Of a DNA stretch of 64,000 bases, positions 18,864-27,855 are shown piece after piece (the stretch's first letter is position 1; each line of letters starts with the position of its first letter). The stretch comes from Flavobacterium sp. GTDB lineage: Bacteria; Bacteroidota; Bacteroidia; Flavobacteriales; Flavobacteriaceae. The position numbers were made by a program, and so were the translations under genes. A model generated the notes under the pieces. It had not been told where the DNA came from, did not search any database, and saw nothing but the letters and a program-made list of their open reading frames with translations. The stretch covers positions 186,001 to 250,000 of the forward strand of contig JADBYA010000009.1 in NCBI GenBank assembly GCA_020403245.1, written 5' to 3'.

Positions 18864-19931
18864 TTAAAGTGTGTTTACATTGTTCAAATCAGCAAAAGCT
18901 GCTTCTAATCTTTTGATAAAAGTAACTTCACCTTCTCTAATCCATTTTCTTGGATCGTAGTGTTTTTTGTTTGGTGAATCTACTCCATCTGGACTTCCGA
19001 TTTGAGTTTTCAAATAATCAATTTTTGACGTCATATAATCGCGAATTCCTTCGGTATAAGCAAATTGTAAATCGGTATCGATATTCATTTTAATTACTCC
19101 ATAAGAAATGGCTTCTCTAATTTCTTCTAATGAAGAACCAGAACCACCGTGAAAAACAAAGTCAACCGGATTAGGTTTAGTTTTGAATTTATCTTGAACA
19201 TAATGTTGAGAGTTTCTCAAGATTTTTGGGGTTAATTTCACGTTTCCTGGTTTGTAAACTCCATGTACGTTTCCAAATGAAGCCGCAATTGTAAATCTTG
19301 GAGAAACTTTTAGTAATTCTTCATAGGCATAAGCCACTTCTGAAGGTTGTGTATATAATTTTGAACTATCGACATCAGAGTTGTCAACCCCATCTTCTTC
19401 ACCACCAGTAATTCCTAGTTCAATTTCTAATGTCATTCCCATTTTGCTCATTCTAGCCAAATAGGTTTTACAAATTTCAATGTTTTCTTCGATTGGCTCT
19501 TCCGATAAATCAAGCATGTGCGATGAATATAATGGTTTTCCAGTTTCGGCAAAATGTTTTTCGGAAGCATCCAATAAACCATCAATCCAAGGCAATAATT
19601 TTTTGGCACAATGGTCAGTGTGCAGAATGACTGTAGCGCCATACGCTTCTGCCAAAGTATGAATGTGTTTGGCTCCAGCAATTCCTCCAGCAATAGCAGC
19701 TTTCTCATTTTCATTTGATAATCCTTTTCCAGCGTTAAACTGTGCGCCACCATTTGAAAATTGGATAATTACAGGAGCTTTCAATTTTGCCGCAGTTTCA
19801 AGAACACCATTTATAGTGCTTGAACCTATAACATTTACAGCAGGTAGGGCAAATCCTTTTTCTTTAGCATAATTAAAAATTGCTTGAACGTCATCTCCTG
19901 TAGCAACTCCAGGTTTGATATTGTGCGTCAT
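18864..19931 (-). CDS. fbaA: Class II fructose-bisphosphate aldolase
   Basis: Zinc-dependent aldolase that splits or forms fructose 1,6-bisphosphate in glycolysis and gluconeogenesis. The 355 residues show the metal-binding ILHTDHCAKK near residue 103 and the FVFHGGSGSSLEEI motif near residue 263, plus the KMNIDTDLQFA segment that binds substrate phosphate. The length fits the long class IIA type as in E. coli FbaA. It lies downstream of tamL on the same strand, with a hairpin in the 62-bp gap. Confidence 0.96.
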   Translation of the reverse strand: MTHNIKPGVATGDDVQAIFNYAKEKGFALPAVNVIGSSTINGVLETAAKLKAPVIIQFSNGGAQFNAGKGLSNENEKAAIAGGIAGAKHIHTLAEAYGATVILHTDHCAKKLLPWIDGLLDASEKHFAETGKPLYSSHMLDLSEEPIEENIEICKTYLARMSKMGMTLEIELGITGGEEDGVDNSDVDSSKLYTQPSEVAYAYEELLKVSPRFTIAASFGNVHGVYKPGNVKLTPKILRNSQHYVQDKFKTKPNPVDFVFHGGSGSSLEEIREAISYGVIKMNIDTDLQFAYTEGIRDYMTSKIDYLKTQIGSPDGVDSPNKKHYDPRKWIREGEVTFIKRLEAAFADLNNVNTL

Positions 19932-19953
19932 TATGTTTTTTGTTTTAAAATTA

Positions 19954-19971
19954 ATCCCGAAAGTTCGGGAT
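19954..19971. repeat. Short CCCGAA/TTCGGG palindrome upstream of fbaA
   Basis: ATCCCGAA (19954-19961) and TTCGGGAT (19964-19971) flank a 2-nt centre, 23-40 bp before the fbaA start. Similar CCCGAAA..CGGGAT words occur at 32320-32334 and 53759-53775. It could act as a tamL terminator, an fbaA leader hairpin or simply a dispersed repeat. Confidence 0.55.
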
Positions 19972-19993
19972 ACAAAAATAATAATTTCTAATT

Positions 19994-22555
19994 TTAGAAA
20001 GGATAATTAATTCCAATATTTATAACCGATTTATCGAAGCGCATTTCTTTGAACCATTTTTCGTTTTCTGGATTAGCAGGATTGTAGGTTTTAAATCCTA
20101 AATCCAATCGAACAACAAAGAAATTTAAATCATATCTTACTCCAAATCCTGTTCCAATAGCAGTATCTTTTAGAGATTCAAGTCCAGAAAAAACAGACTT
20201 AGGATTAGTAACGATATCACTAATATTCCAAATATTTCCGGCATCAATAAATATAGCACCAAACAATTGTTGGAAAACATTAAAACGAAATTCTGTACTT
20301 GCACTAATTTTCATGTTTGCTTCGTTAAAATCATTAACTGCGCCAGTACTTCCTGGACCTAATCCATAAGACTGCCAAGCACGAATATCATTCGAACCAC
20401 CAGCAAAATAACTTCGAGAAAAAGGAACACTATTTGAATTTCCGTAAGGGATTGCTATACCAAAAAAAGCTCTTGTTGCTATTACTTTTTTATGTGATAA
20501 ATCCCAATGTTTGATATATTCAAATTCTGTTTTTATATACTGTGAATATTCTACACCAAAAATAGCATTACCGCCGCTTTGATTCTGTAATTTTTGAGAA
20601 GCATCAGCAAATATTGATAACAGATTTCCCGCAGATTCTATTTTTCCTCTGAGCGTATAAAAATCATTATCTAGTAAGTCTTTCTTTGAAGTTTTTGAAT
20701 ATGCAATACTCGATGCAAAAATTAAATTATTTTCTGTTAATCGATTTTTTCTTTCATTGATACTGCGAATTATTTCAAAGTCACTAGGTGATGGGAAAAC
20801 AGTTGGATTTCGTCCTAAAACATCATTTAAAAAACCATTAGTACCTGACTCTATGATTAAATTATCTTGCGTTACATCGCCACCGCCAACCCAATCGGGG
20901 TTTGTATTGTATATTTGGGCTTGCTTATTCAATGCATCATAGGAAGACTCATAAACATTGAAATAATTACTAGAATTTAAATTTTTAACAAACTGAATAT
21001 TTAATAAATCAAAACGAATGGTAGTGTTTTTTTTGGGTGTCCAATTATAGGTTAAAGAACTTGTAAAGTTTTGTTTGTCCAATCCAATATTGGTTTGTTT
21101 TGAATAGCCGACACTAATTGTTGTGTAAGGAATCATTGATTTTGGAATGATTTTATCTGTTTTAAAAGGAAGAAATAAACGAGGAAAATTTAATTTAGCA
21201 TCTACACCTAACTCGGTTACATTGAAAAAAACATCATTTGGATTAGCAATATCATTGGAAGAACCTATATTTCCTCTCAAACCAAGATCAAAAGTTTCTG
21301 CACCATTAAAAACATTTCTTACAGTAAATGTTGTATTTATTTCCATTCCAATATCAAGAATGTTGGAATGAGTGAAATCGGTTGAAAATCCAAAAGTATA
21401 TTTTTTTCTTGGGGTTAAATAAATATTGGCAATCAATCCGTTTTTCTCATTTTTATCTTCTATGTATTGTATTAATGGATAATTAAATACTTTCAGATTA
21501 CTCAAATATTTTGAGGTGAGTGCGTTTTTTGTGTCTGCATAATAGTTGCCTTTGTTTATAAAAACCCCATCAGTAATGGCTTTTGGGCGGTATTTTACTT
21601 TTTTAGTACTATAAAGTGTAAAATCTTTGTAAGCAACACTATCTTTAATTTTTGCATTCGGATTAGCTGGACTATGGTCTGTAAAAATATTGACTTTGCT
21701 GATTTTAAATAACTCAAAAGGTACCGTTCTTACCGAGTCTTCTACTCTAACATTTTCATCATTTATAACTAAATCTATATTGGCAATATGTTTATTAGTG
21801 ATAGTATCAATATCAAAATTTATATAGTTTTGTTGAAACCTAAATGCACCGTTGTTTCTGAAATCTTCTGTTATTCTGACTCTTTCCTCATCAAAAGAAC
21901 TTTTAGTATATTTTACTCCAGTTTTTATCATTGAATTCTTTTTCTTTAATTGATAAAGAGAGTCTAAAGCTGGACTTGTGATAAATGGATTAATACTGTC
22001 TACAATATAAGGTTTTCCTAACTTTATGTCATACTTGATTTTAACTTTTTTTGAGTCAATACTATCAATAGAATAATTTGTAGTTGCGTCAAAATAGCCA
22101 CGATTAAAATAATAGAATTTTAATCGTTTTAGAGATTTTCTGGTACTTAAAGTATCAAGAATTACGGGTGCTTCACCTGTGTTTTTTAAAAAATCGTGAA
22201 TACCTGAATAATAAAATGATTCGCCTAACCTTTTGACTTGTTTTTTAGAAAGCCATTTTACTTTTCGATCGTATTTTTCGGGATTATTAATAAACTTAGC
22301 TCTGAAAATTGAATCTGTTTTTTGCTTTGCTAAATTGTATATATTTAATCTAAGTTTATATCCTAAAAAAGAACTGTTTTGTTTTTGATATAACTGATTT
22401 GAAACATCTTCGATATTGTTTTTTTTACCATCAACATAAATATCATTTTTGGTGAGGAGACTTTTTCCATTGGGAACTCTTTTTGTGGCATCGCACCCAA
22501 ATAAAAGTAGACCTATTAGAATAAATAATGATATTTTTGTGATATTCTTTGTCAA
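19994..22555 (-). CDS. tamL: TamL-type BamA/TamA-family outer-membrane lipoprotein
   Basis: The 853-residue protein has a lipoprotein signal peptide ending LLLFGC (Cys21), POTRA-like repeats in the N-terminal half and a C-terminal Omp85/surface-antigen barrel (about 480-853) ending in the aromatic INIGINYPF. This matches TamL, the lipidated TamA homologue of Bacteroidetes, which with TamB is thought to move lipids or assemble outer-membrane proteins. The conserved barrel loop stretch YFAGGSNDIRAWQSYGLG is present. No tamB lies next to it. It is divergent from the rRNA methyltransferase gene with a 37-bp gap. Confidence 0.88.
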   Translation of the reverse strand: MTKNITKISLFILIGLLLFGCDATKRVPNGKSLLTKNDIYVDGKKNNIEDVSNQLYQKQNSSFLGYKLRLNIYNLAKQKTDSIFRAKFINNPEKYDRKVKWLSKKQVKRLGESFYYSGIHDFLKNTGEAPVILDTLSTRKSLKRLKFYYFNRGYFDATTNYSIDSIDSKKVKIKYDIKLGKPYIVDSINPFITSPALDSLYQLKKKNSMIKTGVKYTKSSFDEERVRITEDFRNNGAFRFQQNYINFDIDTITNKHIANIDLVINDENVRVEDSVRTVPFELFKISKVNIFTDHSPANPNAKIKDSVAYKDFTLYSTKKVKYRPKAITDGVFINKGNYYADTKNALTSKYLSNLKVFNYPLIQYIEDKNEKNGLIANIYLTPRKKYTFGFSTDFTHSNILDIGMEINTTFTVRNVFNGAETFDLGLRGNIGSSNDIANPNDVFFNVTELGVDAKLNFPRLFLPFKTDKIIPKSMIPYTTISVGYSKQTNIGLDKQNFTSSLTYNWTPKKNTTIRFDLLNIQFVKNLNSSNYFNVYESSYDALNKQAQIYNTNPDWVGGGDVTQDNLIIESGTNGFLNDVLGRNPTVFPSPSDFEIIRSINERKNRLTENNLIFASSIAYSKTSKKDLLDNDFYTLRGKIESAGNLLSIFADASQKLQNQSGGNAIFGVEYSQYIKTEFEYIKHWDLSHKKVIATRAFFGIAIPYGNSNSVPFSRSYFAGGSNDIRAWQSYGLGPGSTGAVNDFNEANMKISASTEFRFNVFQQLFGAIFIDAGNIWNISDIVTNPKSVFSGLESLKDTAIGTGFGVRYDLNFFVVRLDLGFKTYNPANPENEKWFKEMRFDKSVINIGINYPF

Positions 22556-22592
22556 GTGTTGCTTTATATTTAATTCAAAAATACAGTATTTT

Positions 22593-23321
22593 ATGGTTAG
22601 TAAAAACCAAATAAAATTAATTACCTCGCTTCAACATAAAAAATTCCGAATCGAGCACCAATTGTTTATTGCCGAAGGTGTAAAAGTAATTCAAGAATTG
22701 TTACAATCAAATTTTGTGCTAGAACATTTGTTTGTTACCGAGCGTATTTTTGAAAAAGTAGCTACTTCAAAATTGACTTTAATTAAAGAACAAGAAATGC
22801 AGAAGTTAACAGCTTTACATTCAGCAAGTTCTTGTTTGGCTATTTTCAAAATCCCTGCAGAATTTAAAATCGAAAACAAAGGATTAATTATAGCACTTGA
22901 TGATATTCGTGACCCAGGAAATTTGGGATCTATTATACGTTTGTGCGATTGGTTTGGAGTGAAACAAATAGTGTGTTCCGATACTACAGTAGATGTGTAT
23001 AATCCAAAAGTTATCCAAGCCACTATGGGTTCAATTGCAAGAGTGAATGTAAATTATGTTGATTTGAATGAATATTTAGTAACGACTTCGCTTCCCGTTT
23101 ATGGAACTTTTATGGATGGCGCAACCATTTATAAAGAGGTTTTGCCCGAAGAAGGTATTTTGGTTTTTGGGAATGAAGCCAATGGAATTTCATCAAAAAT
23201 TGAAAAGAAAATCAAAAACAAAATAACCATCCCAAGGTTTGGAGATATGCAAAAAACAGAAAGTTTAAATGTGGCAACAGCAACAGCTATTATCTTGAGT
23301 GAATTTAGAAGAAATAAATAA
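22593..23321 (+). CDS. SpoU/TrmH-family RNA 2'-O-methyltransferase
   Basis: Adds a methyl group from S-adenosylmethionine to a ribose 2'-OH in tRNA or rRNA. The start at 22593 (MVSKNQIKLI) is preferred because further upstream codons would overlap the divergent tamL start and encode no domain. The 242-residue product has an N-terminal substrate-binding domain (FRIEHQLFIAEGVKV) and the knotted SPOUT domain with DDIRDPGNLGSIIR, LVFGNEANGIS and the C-terminal knot ESLNVATATAI. The target nucleotide cannot be told from sequence. Confidence 0.92.
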   Translation: MVSKNQIKLITSLQHKKFRIEHQLFIAEGVKVIQELLQSNFVLEHLFVTERIFEKVATSKLTLIKEQEMQKLTALHSASSCLAIFKIPAEFKIENKGLIIALDDIRDPGNLGSIIRLCDWFGVKQIVCSDTTVDVYNPKVIQATMGSIARVNVNYVDLNEYLVTTSLPVYGTFMDGATIYKEVLPEEGILVFGNEANGISSKIEKKIKNKITIPRFGDMQKTESLNVATATAIILSEFRRNK

Positions 23322-23330
23322 ACTCTTGGT

Positions 23331-23606
23331 TTATAAAATTTTAGAAAATCCACGATATAAGATAAAAATTGTACCTATCCAACAAAACCATTTAAATACT
23401 GTGAGCCATTTATTGTAAGATTCAAAAATTTCAATCTTAGCTGTTCGCTTGTGATATTCCATTTTACTTTGAGATTTATCTTCTTTTAAAAATTGATTGT
23501 ACTCATCTTTTTTTTTCAGATAAAGTTTGTCCATGTATATTTTAAAATAGTGAAAACCTATTCCAAGACACATAAAAATTATTGCATCAATTATTTCTGA
23601 TTCCAT
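23331..23606 (-). CDS. Small membrane protein of unknown function
   Basis: The 91-residue protein has a hydrophobic segment near the N-terminus (about 5-22), a charged Lys-rich middle (about 28-65) and a second hydrophobic segment (about 70-86). I do not recognise the family. It is convergent with the methyltransferase gene (9-bp gap) and lies 55 bp downstream of sprT on the same strand, so it may be transcribed with sprT-ubiE. Confidence 0.6.
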   Translation of the reverse strand: MESEIIDAIIFMCLGIGFHYFKIYMDKLYLKKKDEYNQFLKEDKSQSKMEYHKRTAKIEIFESYNKWLTVFKWFCWIGTIFILYRGFSKIL

Positions 23607-23661
23607 AAAATAAAAGCTTGATATTATTAGTTCAAACTATCAAACAAACTATAAACACGAA

Positions 23662-24363
23662 TTAATGAAACGTAAAATTTATAAGGATTGCTCGAGTTTT
23701 CATAGATTCTATATTTCCTGTCCAAGGACTATTTGGGTCATCATCTCTTATTAATTCATCATTAAAACCAAATACACCTCTTATAGACGGGGAAAATTTG
23801 AAATATTCAAAATACAAATCGATACCAAAACCTAATTGATAATTCTGTGTCCATGGTTTTACTCTGAATCTTTGTTCTGAATTGTCATCCTTAGATTTGG
23901 AATTACTCGAAAGATTTAAGGTAGCTGATACACCACCAACTAAATAAGGGCGAACATTTCCAGTGCGAAGAGAGCTAAATTTAACAAGCAATGGGAAGTC
24001 AATATACGTTGCTTTAACCTCTCTCAATGCATCAACATCGCTGGTGAAACCTTGATAGGTCAAAGTTCTACTAGCATAATACAAACCAGGTTCAAATCTT
24101 AGTTCCACGTACTCTTGAAGGCGAAGAGCACCTACAAGTCCAACATTGAAACCGGTATTTCCAACCACATTTATGTCTTGACCAGGTGTTTTATAGTCTA
24201 CTTTAAAATCGAAGTTGCTAAATCCTAAAAAATAACCCCAATACACTCTTTGTTTGTCAAAATTCTCCAAATTTATAATAGGATCTTTAGCAAAAGTACT
24301 TCTCCCAAATTGCGCTTGAGTTGAAATTGAAATTAAGATAAAAAGGATAGATATTTTTTTCAT
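23662..24363 (-). CDS. sprT: PorT/SprT outer-membrane beta-barrel protein of the type IX secretion system
   Basis: The 233-residue protein has a signal peptide (about 1-17, ending TQAQ) and an eight-strand-type barrel. Features such as NFDKQRVYWGYFLGF near residue 34 and the alternating hydrophobic strands to the C-terminal phenylalanine-rich end fit the PorT family. PorT/SprT is needed for type IX secretion and, in gliding flavobacteria, for motility. It follows ubiE by 22 bp, the same order known from Flavobacterium johnsoniae. The context makes sprT the better name. Confidence 0.9.
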   Translation of the reverse strand: MKKISILFILISISTQAQFGRSTFAKDPIINLENFDKQRVYWGYFLGFSNFDFKVDYKTPGQDINVVGNTGFNVGLVGALRLQEYVELRFEPGLYYASRTLTYQGFTSDVDALREVKATYIDFPLLVKFSSLRTGNVRPYLVGGVSATLNLSSNSKSKDDNSEQRFRVKPWTQNYQLGFGIDLYFEYFKFSPSIRGVFGFNDELIRDDDPNSPWTGNIESMKTRAILINFTFH

Positions 24364-24385
24364 TTTCTAGTTGAAAAATTCTTTT

Positions 24386-25117
24386 TTATTTTTTTGTTGC
24401 AGTATAAATTGTAGCAACTCCAAAAGTTTGGGGCATTGCTACACAATCAATAAACGAAACTTTTCTCAAAATATTGTTTAATTTATCTCCATAAGGAAAA
24501 TTCGCCGCCGACTCAGATAAATATCCGTATGCATTATCATCTTTCGAAAACACTTTACCTATTAAAGGAAGAACAAGTTTGGTATAAAAAGCATATCCTT
24601 GTTTAAAAGGAAACTTTGTTGGAACAGATGTTTCAAGGATTACTAAAATTCCTTGAGGTTTTAAAACTCTATAAATTTCTGCCAACCCTTTTTCCAAAGT
24701 TTCAAAATTTCGAATTCCAAATGAAACGGTAATGGCATCAAAATGATTGTCATCATAGGGGATTTTTTCACTATCGCCGAGCACCATTTCTATTTTTTCA
24801 GAGAGTTTTTTTTCAAGGATTTTTTGTTTTCCTACTTCGAGCATACCTGAGGATAAATCAAGACCTATGATTTTTTTAGCAGTAGTTGAAGTCATCAAAA
24901 TGGCCAAATCACCAGTGCCAGTAGCTATGTCAAGTATGTTTTCAGGATTTTTTGCAGCAACCAAAGCAACCACTTTTTTACGCCATTTTACATCAATTCC
25001 AAGCGAAATCACTCTATTTAATCCATCATAATCAGATGAAATGGTATCAAACATTTGAGTGACTTGTGCTTTTTTGCCTAGATTAGAATCTTTATAGGGC
25101 GTTATGATCTTTGACAT
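24386..25117 (-). CDS. ubiE: Demethylmenaquinone methyltransferase
   Basis: S-adenosylmethionine-dependent C-methyltransferase for the last step of menaquinone synthesis; this lineage uses menaquinone rather than ubiquinone. The 243 residues carry the SAM-binding motif LDIATGTGDLAIL near residue 61, GLDLSSGMLEVG and the family signature VSFGIRNFE near residue 130. It is the first gene of a probable ubiE-sprT operon with a clear promoter element 14 bp upstream. Confidence 0.95.
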   Translation of the reverse strand: MSKIITPYKDSNLGKKAQVTQMFDTISSDYDGLNRVISLGIDVKWRKKVVALVAAKNPENILDIATGTGDLAILMTSTTAKKIIGLDLSSGMLEVGKQKILEKKLSEKIEMVLGDSEKIPYDDNHFDAITVSFGIRNFETLEKGLAEIYRVLKPQGILVILETSVPTKFPFKQGYAFYTKLVLPLIGKVFSKDDNAYGYLSESAANFPYGDKLNNILRKVSFIDCVAMPQTFGVATIYTATKK

Positions 25118-25131
25118 TCTTCAATTTTTGA

Positions 25132-25139
25132 CAAATATA
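25132..25139 (-). promoter_or_regulatory. Promoter -7 element for ubiE-sprT
   Basis: Minus-strand TATATTTG fully matches TAnnTTTG and lies 14 bp before the ubiE start codon, giving a very short leader. Confidence 0.55.
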
Positions 25140-25197
25140 AACCATTAATTTAATAAGAAGTATGCTTTAAAATCTTCTTTCAAATAAACTGTAAAGA

Positions 25198-25229
25198 AAC
25201 CTAACAGGTTTTTGAAACCTGTTAGGTTT
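25198..25229. terminator. Hairpin after folA made of an AACCTAACAGG palindrome
   Basis: AAACCTAACAGGTTT at the left pairs with AAACCTGTTAGGTTT at the right around a 2-nt centre. It lies 10 bp past the folA stop. No long T tract follows on the minus strand, so it may be a dispersed palindrome as much as a terminator; it resembles the palindrome at 54775-54807. Confidence 0.6.
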
Positions 25230-25239
25230 GAATTATCCT

Positions 25240-25722
25240 TTATTTTCTAATATAAGTTTCAAAACTAAAATCAAATTTGTGCTTTTCATCTTTTGGATGA
25301 AATTCTTCAAAAATCAATTTCCATTTTGTGAAATCAATTTCAGGGAAAAAAGTGTCTGCTTCAAATGAATGATTCACTCTTGTAATATCTAATTTATCAG
25401 CAATTGCAATCGATTGATTGTATATTTCTCCACCACCAATAATGAAAATTTCTTCGTTTATTGGACAAGCTTCAATTGCTTTTTGCAAAGAAGTAACCAC
25501 AATACAATTTAATTGTGAGTAGTTTTTTTGACGTGAAATGATGACATGAGTTCTATTGGGTAAAGGTTTAGGGAAACTTTCAAAAGTTTTTCTTCCCATG
25601 ATAATGTAATGACCAGAAGTAATGTTTTTAAACCTTTTGAAATCATCGGGCAAATGCCAAAGCAATTGGTTGTCTTTGCCCAAAGCATTGTTTTTTGCAA
25701 TGGCAGCAATTATTGTAATCAT
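25240..25722 (-). CDS. folA: Dihydrofolate reductase
   Basis: NADPH-dependent reduction of dihydrofolate to tetrahydrofolate, which feeds thymidylate synthase (30682-31530) and the methionine pathway (metF, metH) in this window. The 160-residue protein has the IAAIAKNNALGKDNQLLWHLP start, the acidic catalytic residue in PDDFKRFK and the NADPH-binding GRKTFESF motif near residue 45. It overlaps the upstream 2TM-domain gene by 4 bp, so the two are translated together. Confidence 0.96.
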   Translation of the reverse strand: MITIIAAIAKNNALGKDNQLLWHLPDDFKRFKNITSGHYIIMGRKTFESFPKPLPNRTHVIISRQKNYSQLNCIVVTSLQKAIEACPINEEIFIIGGGEIYNQSIAIADKLDITRVNHSFEADTFFPEIDFTKWKLIFEEFHPKDEKHKFDFSFETYIRK

Positions 25723-26057
25723 TTTTGAGATGATTTTGAGTTTTCTAAATCATTCTTCAATTGTTCAATTTTTTTGGTTTGTTTTAACATTAGCTTGTCA
25801 ATCTGTGCTCTTTCCCAGTTTTTATTCATAAAACTATCAGTAATAAAAACTTTTATAGTATGAAAAAGAAAAACAAATACCCAAATTGTCACCGCCCAAA
25901 TCCACCAATTGGTTTCGGGGTAAAATGATAACCAATTATTGGCTACATAAAAAAACAAACTACCTATTACAAGCAGAATAAGATGTACAGATAAAAACTT
26001 CTTTTGTTTGATTCTGTCTCTAGCATATTCATATAATTCGTGTTGACTGTTGTCCAT
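25719..26057 (-). CDS. 2TM-domain membrane protein
   Basis: The 112-residue protein has two hydrophobic segments (about 22-42 and 52-70) separated by a short Trp-rich loop, then a charged, likely coiled-coil C-terminus (about 80-112). The YEYARDRIKQKKFLSVHL start and the two-helix pattern fit the 2TM domain family, which is common in Bacteroidetes and has no known function. It is followed by folA with a 4-bp overlap. An imperfect -7 element (TATCTTTA on the minus strand, 26082-26075) lies 18 bp upstream. Confidence 0.75.
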   Translation of the reverse strand: MDNSQHELYEYARDRIKQKKFLSVHLILLVIGSLFFYVANNWLSFYPETNWWIWAVTIWVFVFLFHTIKVFITDSFMNKNWERAQIDKLMLKQTKKIEQLKNDLENSKSSQK

Positions 26058-26127
26058 AAGATGAAATTTGACCTTAAAGATAAAATTTATTTTTAAAATG
26101 ATAAAATTTCATTTTACCATATTGCAA

Positions 26128-26145
26128 TAAGAAAACGTTTTCTTA
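26128..26145. promoter_or_regulatory. 18-bp perfect palindrome resembling a LacI-family operator
   Basis: TAAGAAAACGTTTTCTTA is a perfect palindrome with the central CG flanked by A and T runs that is typical of LacI/GalR operators. It lies in the divergent region between the 2TM-folA operon (71 bp away) and the glycogen-binding-type gene (150 bp away). No LacI-type regulator gene is in the window. Confidence 0.5.
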
Positions 26146-26259
26146 ATTGTGGATTGAAAAATATTGTTACATATAATTACACATCTTCTTTTTAATTGGG
26201 ATACTTTTTAGCAAATTCCTAAAAATGATTTACGCTGTAAAACATATATAAAAACCGCT

Positions 26260-26267
26260 TAACTTTG
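26260..26267 (+). promoter_or_regulatory. Promoter -7 element for the glycogen-binding-type gene
   Basis: TAACTTTG matches TAnnTTTG and lies 27 bp before the ATG at 26295. No clear TTG is present at the normal distance. Confidence 0.5.
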
Positions 26268-26294
26268 CCACAGTAATCTATAAATGAATTAGTT

Positions 26295-26591
26295 ATGGCT
26301 ATTAAAAAACAAGTTATAAAAACAAAACCGGTTGTTAAAGTTACTTTTTCAATCGAAGCAAAAGAAGCAAATACAGCTTCAGTAGTTGGTGATTTTAATA
26401 ATTGGAATCCCGCAGAAGGTGAATTATCAAAACTAAAAACAGGAACTTTCAAAGCTACTTTTGATTTACCCAAAGACAATTCTTTTGAGTTTAAATATTT
26501 AGTGGATGGTGCTTATGTGAATGACCCAGAAGCTGATAGTTATGCTTACAATGAATTTGCTGGTGCAGAAAACAGTGTTTTAGCACTATAA
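26295..26591 (+). CDS. Isoamylase-early-set / CBM48-type glycogen-binding protein
   Basis: The 98-residue protein is almost entirely one beta-sandwich of the AMPK/isoamylase N-terminal type, with VVGDFNNWNPAEGELSKLK near residue 36 and FEFKYLVDGAYVNDPEA near residue 74. These are the carbohydrate-contact regions of such domains. It has no signal peptide and no catalytic domain, so it may bind a storage polysaccharide or serve as a helper in the cytoplasm. It stands alone between a promoter and a terminator. Domain call is strong; the role is not known. Confidence 0.85.
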   Translation: MAIKKQVIKTKPVVKVTFSIEAKEANTASVVGDFNNWNPAEGELSKLKTGTFKATFDLPKDNSFEFKYLVDGAYVNDPEADSYAYNEFAGAENSVLAL

Positions 26592-26614
26592 TTTTTTGTT
26601 TTTATTTAAAATTT

Positions 26615-26647
26615 AAAATCCGTTTCGGTTTCGAAACGGATTTTTTT
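26615..26647 (+). terminator. Strong terminator after the glycogen-binding-type gene
   Basis: AAAATCCGTTTCG (26615-26627) pairs perfectly with CGAAACGGATTTT (26632-26644) around GTTT and ends in a T run. Confidence 0.9.
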
Positions 26648-26649
26648 AT

Positions 26650-26816
26650 GGGGTTTGATAAGTAGTTTAGACTTCTTTTGACGACTGGGTATTGCCGAAG
26701 TTAGGGAATAGAATTCCAAATGTTCATTTCAGCATTACTTTTCATTAGTATTCCATGCTCAAATTTAGTAACTTCATAACAAAATTAGCAATACTGTTTA
26801 TGGCACAGTAGCTTTT
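26650..26816 (-). pseudogene. Probable decayed coding remnant downstream of the three-gene operon
   Basis: Read on the minus strand, about 26690-26770 gives a protein-like stretch (YEVTKFEHGILMKSNAEMNI near its middle) with a stop soon after and no start. It follows the last gene of the operon. I cannot name the parent gene, and chance cannot be excluded. The rest of the gap shows nothing. Confidence 0.3.
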
Positions 26817-27851
26817 TTAGTAGTCAAATATATGTTCAATTTTTATCTTATCCTGATCAAGTTGCCTCAGTAAACCGTTTAGTTTTCCAACTGAAATAGC
26901 CAATGCAATTCGTTTCATACTTGTGTCTGATGAAATTGGTTGGGTAAAAACTATCTGCGAACTTTCATTACTCACATGTTTATTTGATGGTACTAACACA
27001 GTCAATAATATTGCAGAATTGTTTCCTGCAATTTCTTTAAAGGATTTTCCTTGCAATGTTAACTCTGATATTGCATTATTGAATTTGTCGTAACGTGGCA
27101 AATTGATAATTGAGTTATCTTCTAAAACTACTACTGTTGTTGGCAAAGCTTCTTCATAAACTTGTTTTGTTCCAAGTCCAATGAGTTTTCCATAGCTCCA
27201 TTTCACTAATAGTTCAGAGGTCAAAATATATTTCCTTTCAATTTTTCTTAAAAAGTTATCTCCAAAAAATGTACTCGATGTCCATAAATTTTTCAGTCTT
27301 GATTTAAAATCAAACTCATACCAAGGTCTGTCTTTTATGAAGATAACATAGTCTTCTGTGAATTTTGCATTGAATTTGTCTTCGTCTGTTTTTGGGGTGT
27401 TAGTATCTGTTATTCTTCCAACCATTGTTTCGTAACATGCTTTTATGGAATATTCTATGGAAGCACTTGTTCCAATTACCCAAATCATAAAATGGTAGCC
27501 ATTGTTTGTTGGGAAATTATCTTTTATTTGATTGTTTACTATATGGTAGCTTTCCCATATTTGCCTAGTGTGGCTCATAAATGGAAAACTAGTTGCTGTT
27601 TGTTTTTTAAAATAATTTGCCTGTTCTTCGGGACTAAAAACCAAATACCATTCAGGGAAAGTTAGAAATGTTTGGTCAGCTGGTCTTACATCATTTTTTG
27701 GTGTTATAGGATTTTTGTTGCTTACAAGCCATTCTTTTTTAATAATTAAACCTCCGCCATTAGCAATAGTGGTTGGCTTTCTTTTTTGATAAAAAAAAAT
27801 TAAACTTGCTAGAACAATTGTGCAAAGCGTTAAAATCCTAAGTCGTTTCAT
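26817..27851 (-). CDS. Membrane-anchored protein of unknown function in the flavoprotein operon
   Basis: The 344-residue protein has a single N-terminal hydrophobic anchor (about 5-21) and a large outer domain. A conserved-looking stretch reads TFLTFPEWYLVFSPEEQANY near residue 62, followed by SHTRQIWESYHIVN near residue 93. I do not recognise a named family. It is the third gene of a tight operon, 4 bp after the methyltransferase, which ties its job to the flavoprotein and methyltransferase, perhaps as a membrane or envelope component. No catalytic motif was recognised. Confidence 0.7.
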   Translation of the reverse strand: MKRLRILTLCTIVLASLIFFYQKRKPTTIANGGGLIIKKEWLVSNKNPITPKNDVRPADQTFLTFPEWYLVFSPEEQANYFKKQTATSFPFMSHTRQIWESYHIVNNQIKDNFPTNNGYHFMIWVIGTSASIEYSIKACYETMVGRITDTNTPKTDEDKFNAKFTEDYVIFIKDRPWYEFDFKSRLKNLWTSSTFFGDNFLRKIERKYILTSELLVKWSYGKLIGLGTKQVYEEALPTTVVVLEDNSIINLPRYDKFNNAISELTLQGKSFKEIAGNNSAILLTVLVPSNKHVSNESSQIVFTQPISSDTSMKRIALAISVGKLNGLLRQLDQDKIKIEHIFDY

Positions 27852-27855
27852 TGAG

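Noticed and set aside
22449..22592. Upstream extension of the RNA methyltransferase reading frame
   Set aside because: It runs through the divergent tamL start and encodes no conserved sequence; the Met at 22593 fits the family N-terminus.
26650..26816. A functional small gene after the three-gene operon
   Set aside because: No start codon with leader, internal stops, and no recognisable family; only a weak remnant call is kept.
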